Source: Leptospira semungkisensis
Lineage (GTDB): Bacteria > Spirochaetota > Leptospiria > Leptospirales > Leptospiraceae
Assembly: GCF_004770055.1 (NCBI RefSeq)
Contig: NZ_RQEP01000005.1
Location: forward strand, 806,001 to 870,000
Direction: 5' to 3'
DNA: 64,000 nucleotides
This document shows positions 63,690-64,000 of the stretch, piece by piece (position 1 is the first letter of the stretch; each line of letters begins with the position of its first letter). Below the pieces are notes generated by a model that had not been told where the DNA came from, ran no database searches, and worked only from the letters and a program-made list of their open reading frames with translations. Both the position numbers and the translations under genes were made by a program.

Positions 63690-64000
63690 GTGAATCCAAA
63701 GACCAGCTTTGCTACCACTTGCTCTTATTGTGGAGTCGGCTGCGGCGTATTGATCCATAGGGAGACTGAAAAGAGTTTCTTAGTAGAAGGGGACCCAAAC
63801 CATCCTGCTAATAAGGGAATGCTTTGTTCCAAAGGAATGAATCTCCATCATACGGTGATGGATCGAAGCGACCGAATTCAATTTCCTTTATCAAGAAATC
63901 TTAAAACAGGGCAACTAGAAAGAACAAATTGGGACAAGGCTTTAAGCGAGATCGCGATTCGTTTCCAACAACTGATCCGTGATCACGGTCCTGACTCGGT
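63690..64000 (+). CDS. Assimilatory-type molybdopterin nitrate reductase (5' part, cut by window)
   Basis: The first 103 residues are visible; the rest lies outside. N-terminal [4Fe-4S] ligands C11-x2-C14-x3-C18-x27-C46 (CSYCGVGCGV and LCSKG) mark NasA/NarB/NapA-type Mo-bisPGD enzymes. No Tat signal precedes the cluster, so the enzyme is cytoplasmic, as expected for assimilation. The start is GTG 63690; an ATG two bases earlier leads directly to a stop. It diverges from narK-nirBD, which supplies nitrate uptake and the next reduction step. Confidence 0.88.
   Translation, partial: MNPKTSFATTCSYCGVGCGVLIHRETEKSFLVEGDPNHPANKGMLCSKGMNLHHTVMDRSDRIQFPLSRNLKTGQLERTNWDKALSEIAIRFQQLIRDHGPDS

Overview
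The window looks like chromosome of a spirochaete of the genus Leptospira. The basis is the moderate GC content by eye, many short lipoproteins with loose lipoboxes (ending in QNC, ESC, QDC, LSC), a MotB-like gene, genus-typical paralogues, and frequent GTG/TTG starts. Possession of full assimilatory sulfate and nitrate reduction suggests a free-living or low-virulence clade rather than a host-restricted pathogen. The genus and clade are inference; no rRNA or marker gene settles them. I see no insertion sequence, prophage, CRISPR array or plasmid gene, so this is ordinary chromosome arranged in functional blocks.

Layout: 1-2826 holds an oligopeptide-type ABC permease pair (YejE-like cut by the window edge, YejB-like) and a secreted AttH/CrtC-like protein. 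2999-5992 holds a lipid A-type acyltransferase facing a membrane sulfatase/phosphoethanolamine-transferase-like enzyme. After a 517-bp leader, 6510-12482 is an assimilatory sulfate reduction operon: cysH-cysD-cysN, siroheme genes (SUMT, precorrin-2 dehydrogenase) and sulfite reductase, closed by a clear terminator. 12527-26488 is envelope and miscellaneous: a beta-propeller protein, a LysM-M23 peptidase, a CPBP protease, a ClC channel with CBS-like tail, a FadL-type porin, a fatty acid hydroxylase-family enzyme, two tandem DUF4139 (MuiA-like) proteins and a VWA protein.

26577-30962 is a cobalamin block on the minus strand. A B12 riboswitch precedes two uncharacterised lipoproteins, then cobT, cobS and cobC (lower-ligand attachment). 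The lipoproteins are therefore candidates for cobalamin capture. 31105-38752 holds an amine oxidase, an unusual short type IIA topoisomerase pair and gltX. 38828-43332 is a compact run of six genes: RsbW-like ATPase, DUF455 ferritin-like protein, lipoprotein, helical protein, MotB-like protein, lipoprotein. 43428-49475 includes an M14 carboxypeptidase, a sigma factor leading two small lipoproteins, a possible small RNA, a membrane-bound AraC-type receptor, an aminotransferase and tRNA-Ser(GGA). 49554-56170 holds a GMC oxidoreductase with its small subunit, a ferredoxin, a PAS histidine kinase with response regulator, and isocitrate dehydrogenase.

56228-64000 is a nitrate assimilation island: narK-nirB-nirD-SUMT-moaCB-moeA on the minus strand and, divergently, the start of a molybdopterin nitrate reductase. 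The pieces fit together: Moco from MoaCB/MoeA serves nitrate reductase, siroheme serves NirB, and NarK brings in nitrate. Each siroheme-using pathway carries its own SUMT copy, but the precorrin-2 dehydrogenase occurs only in the sulfur operon.
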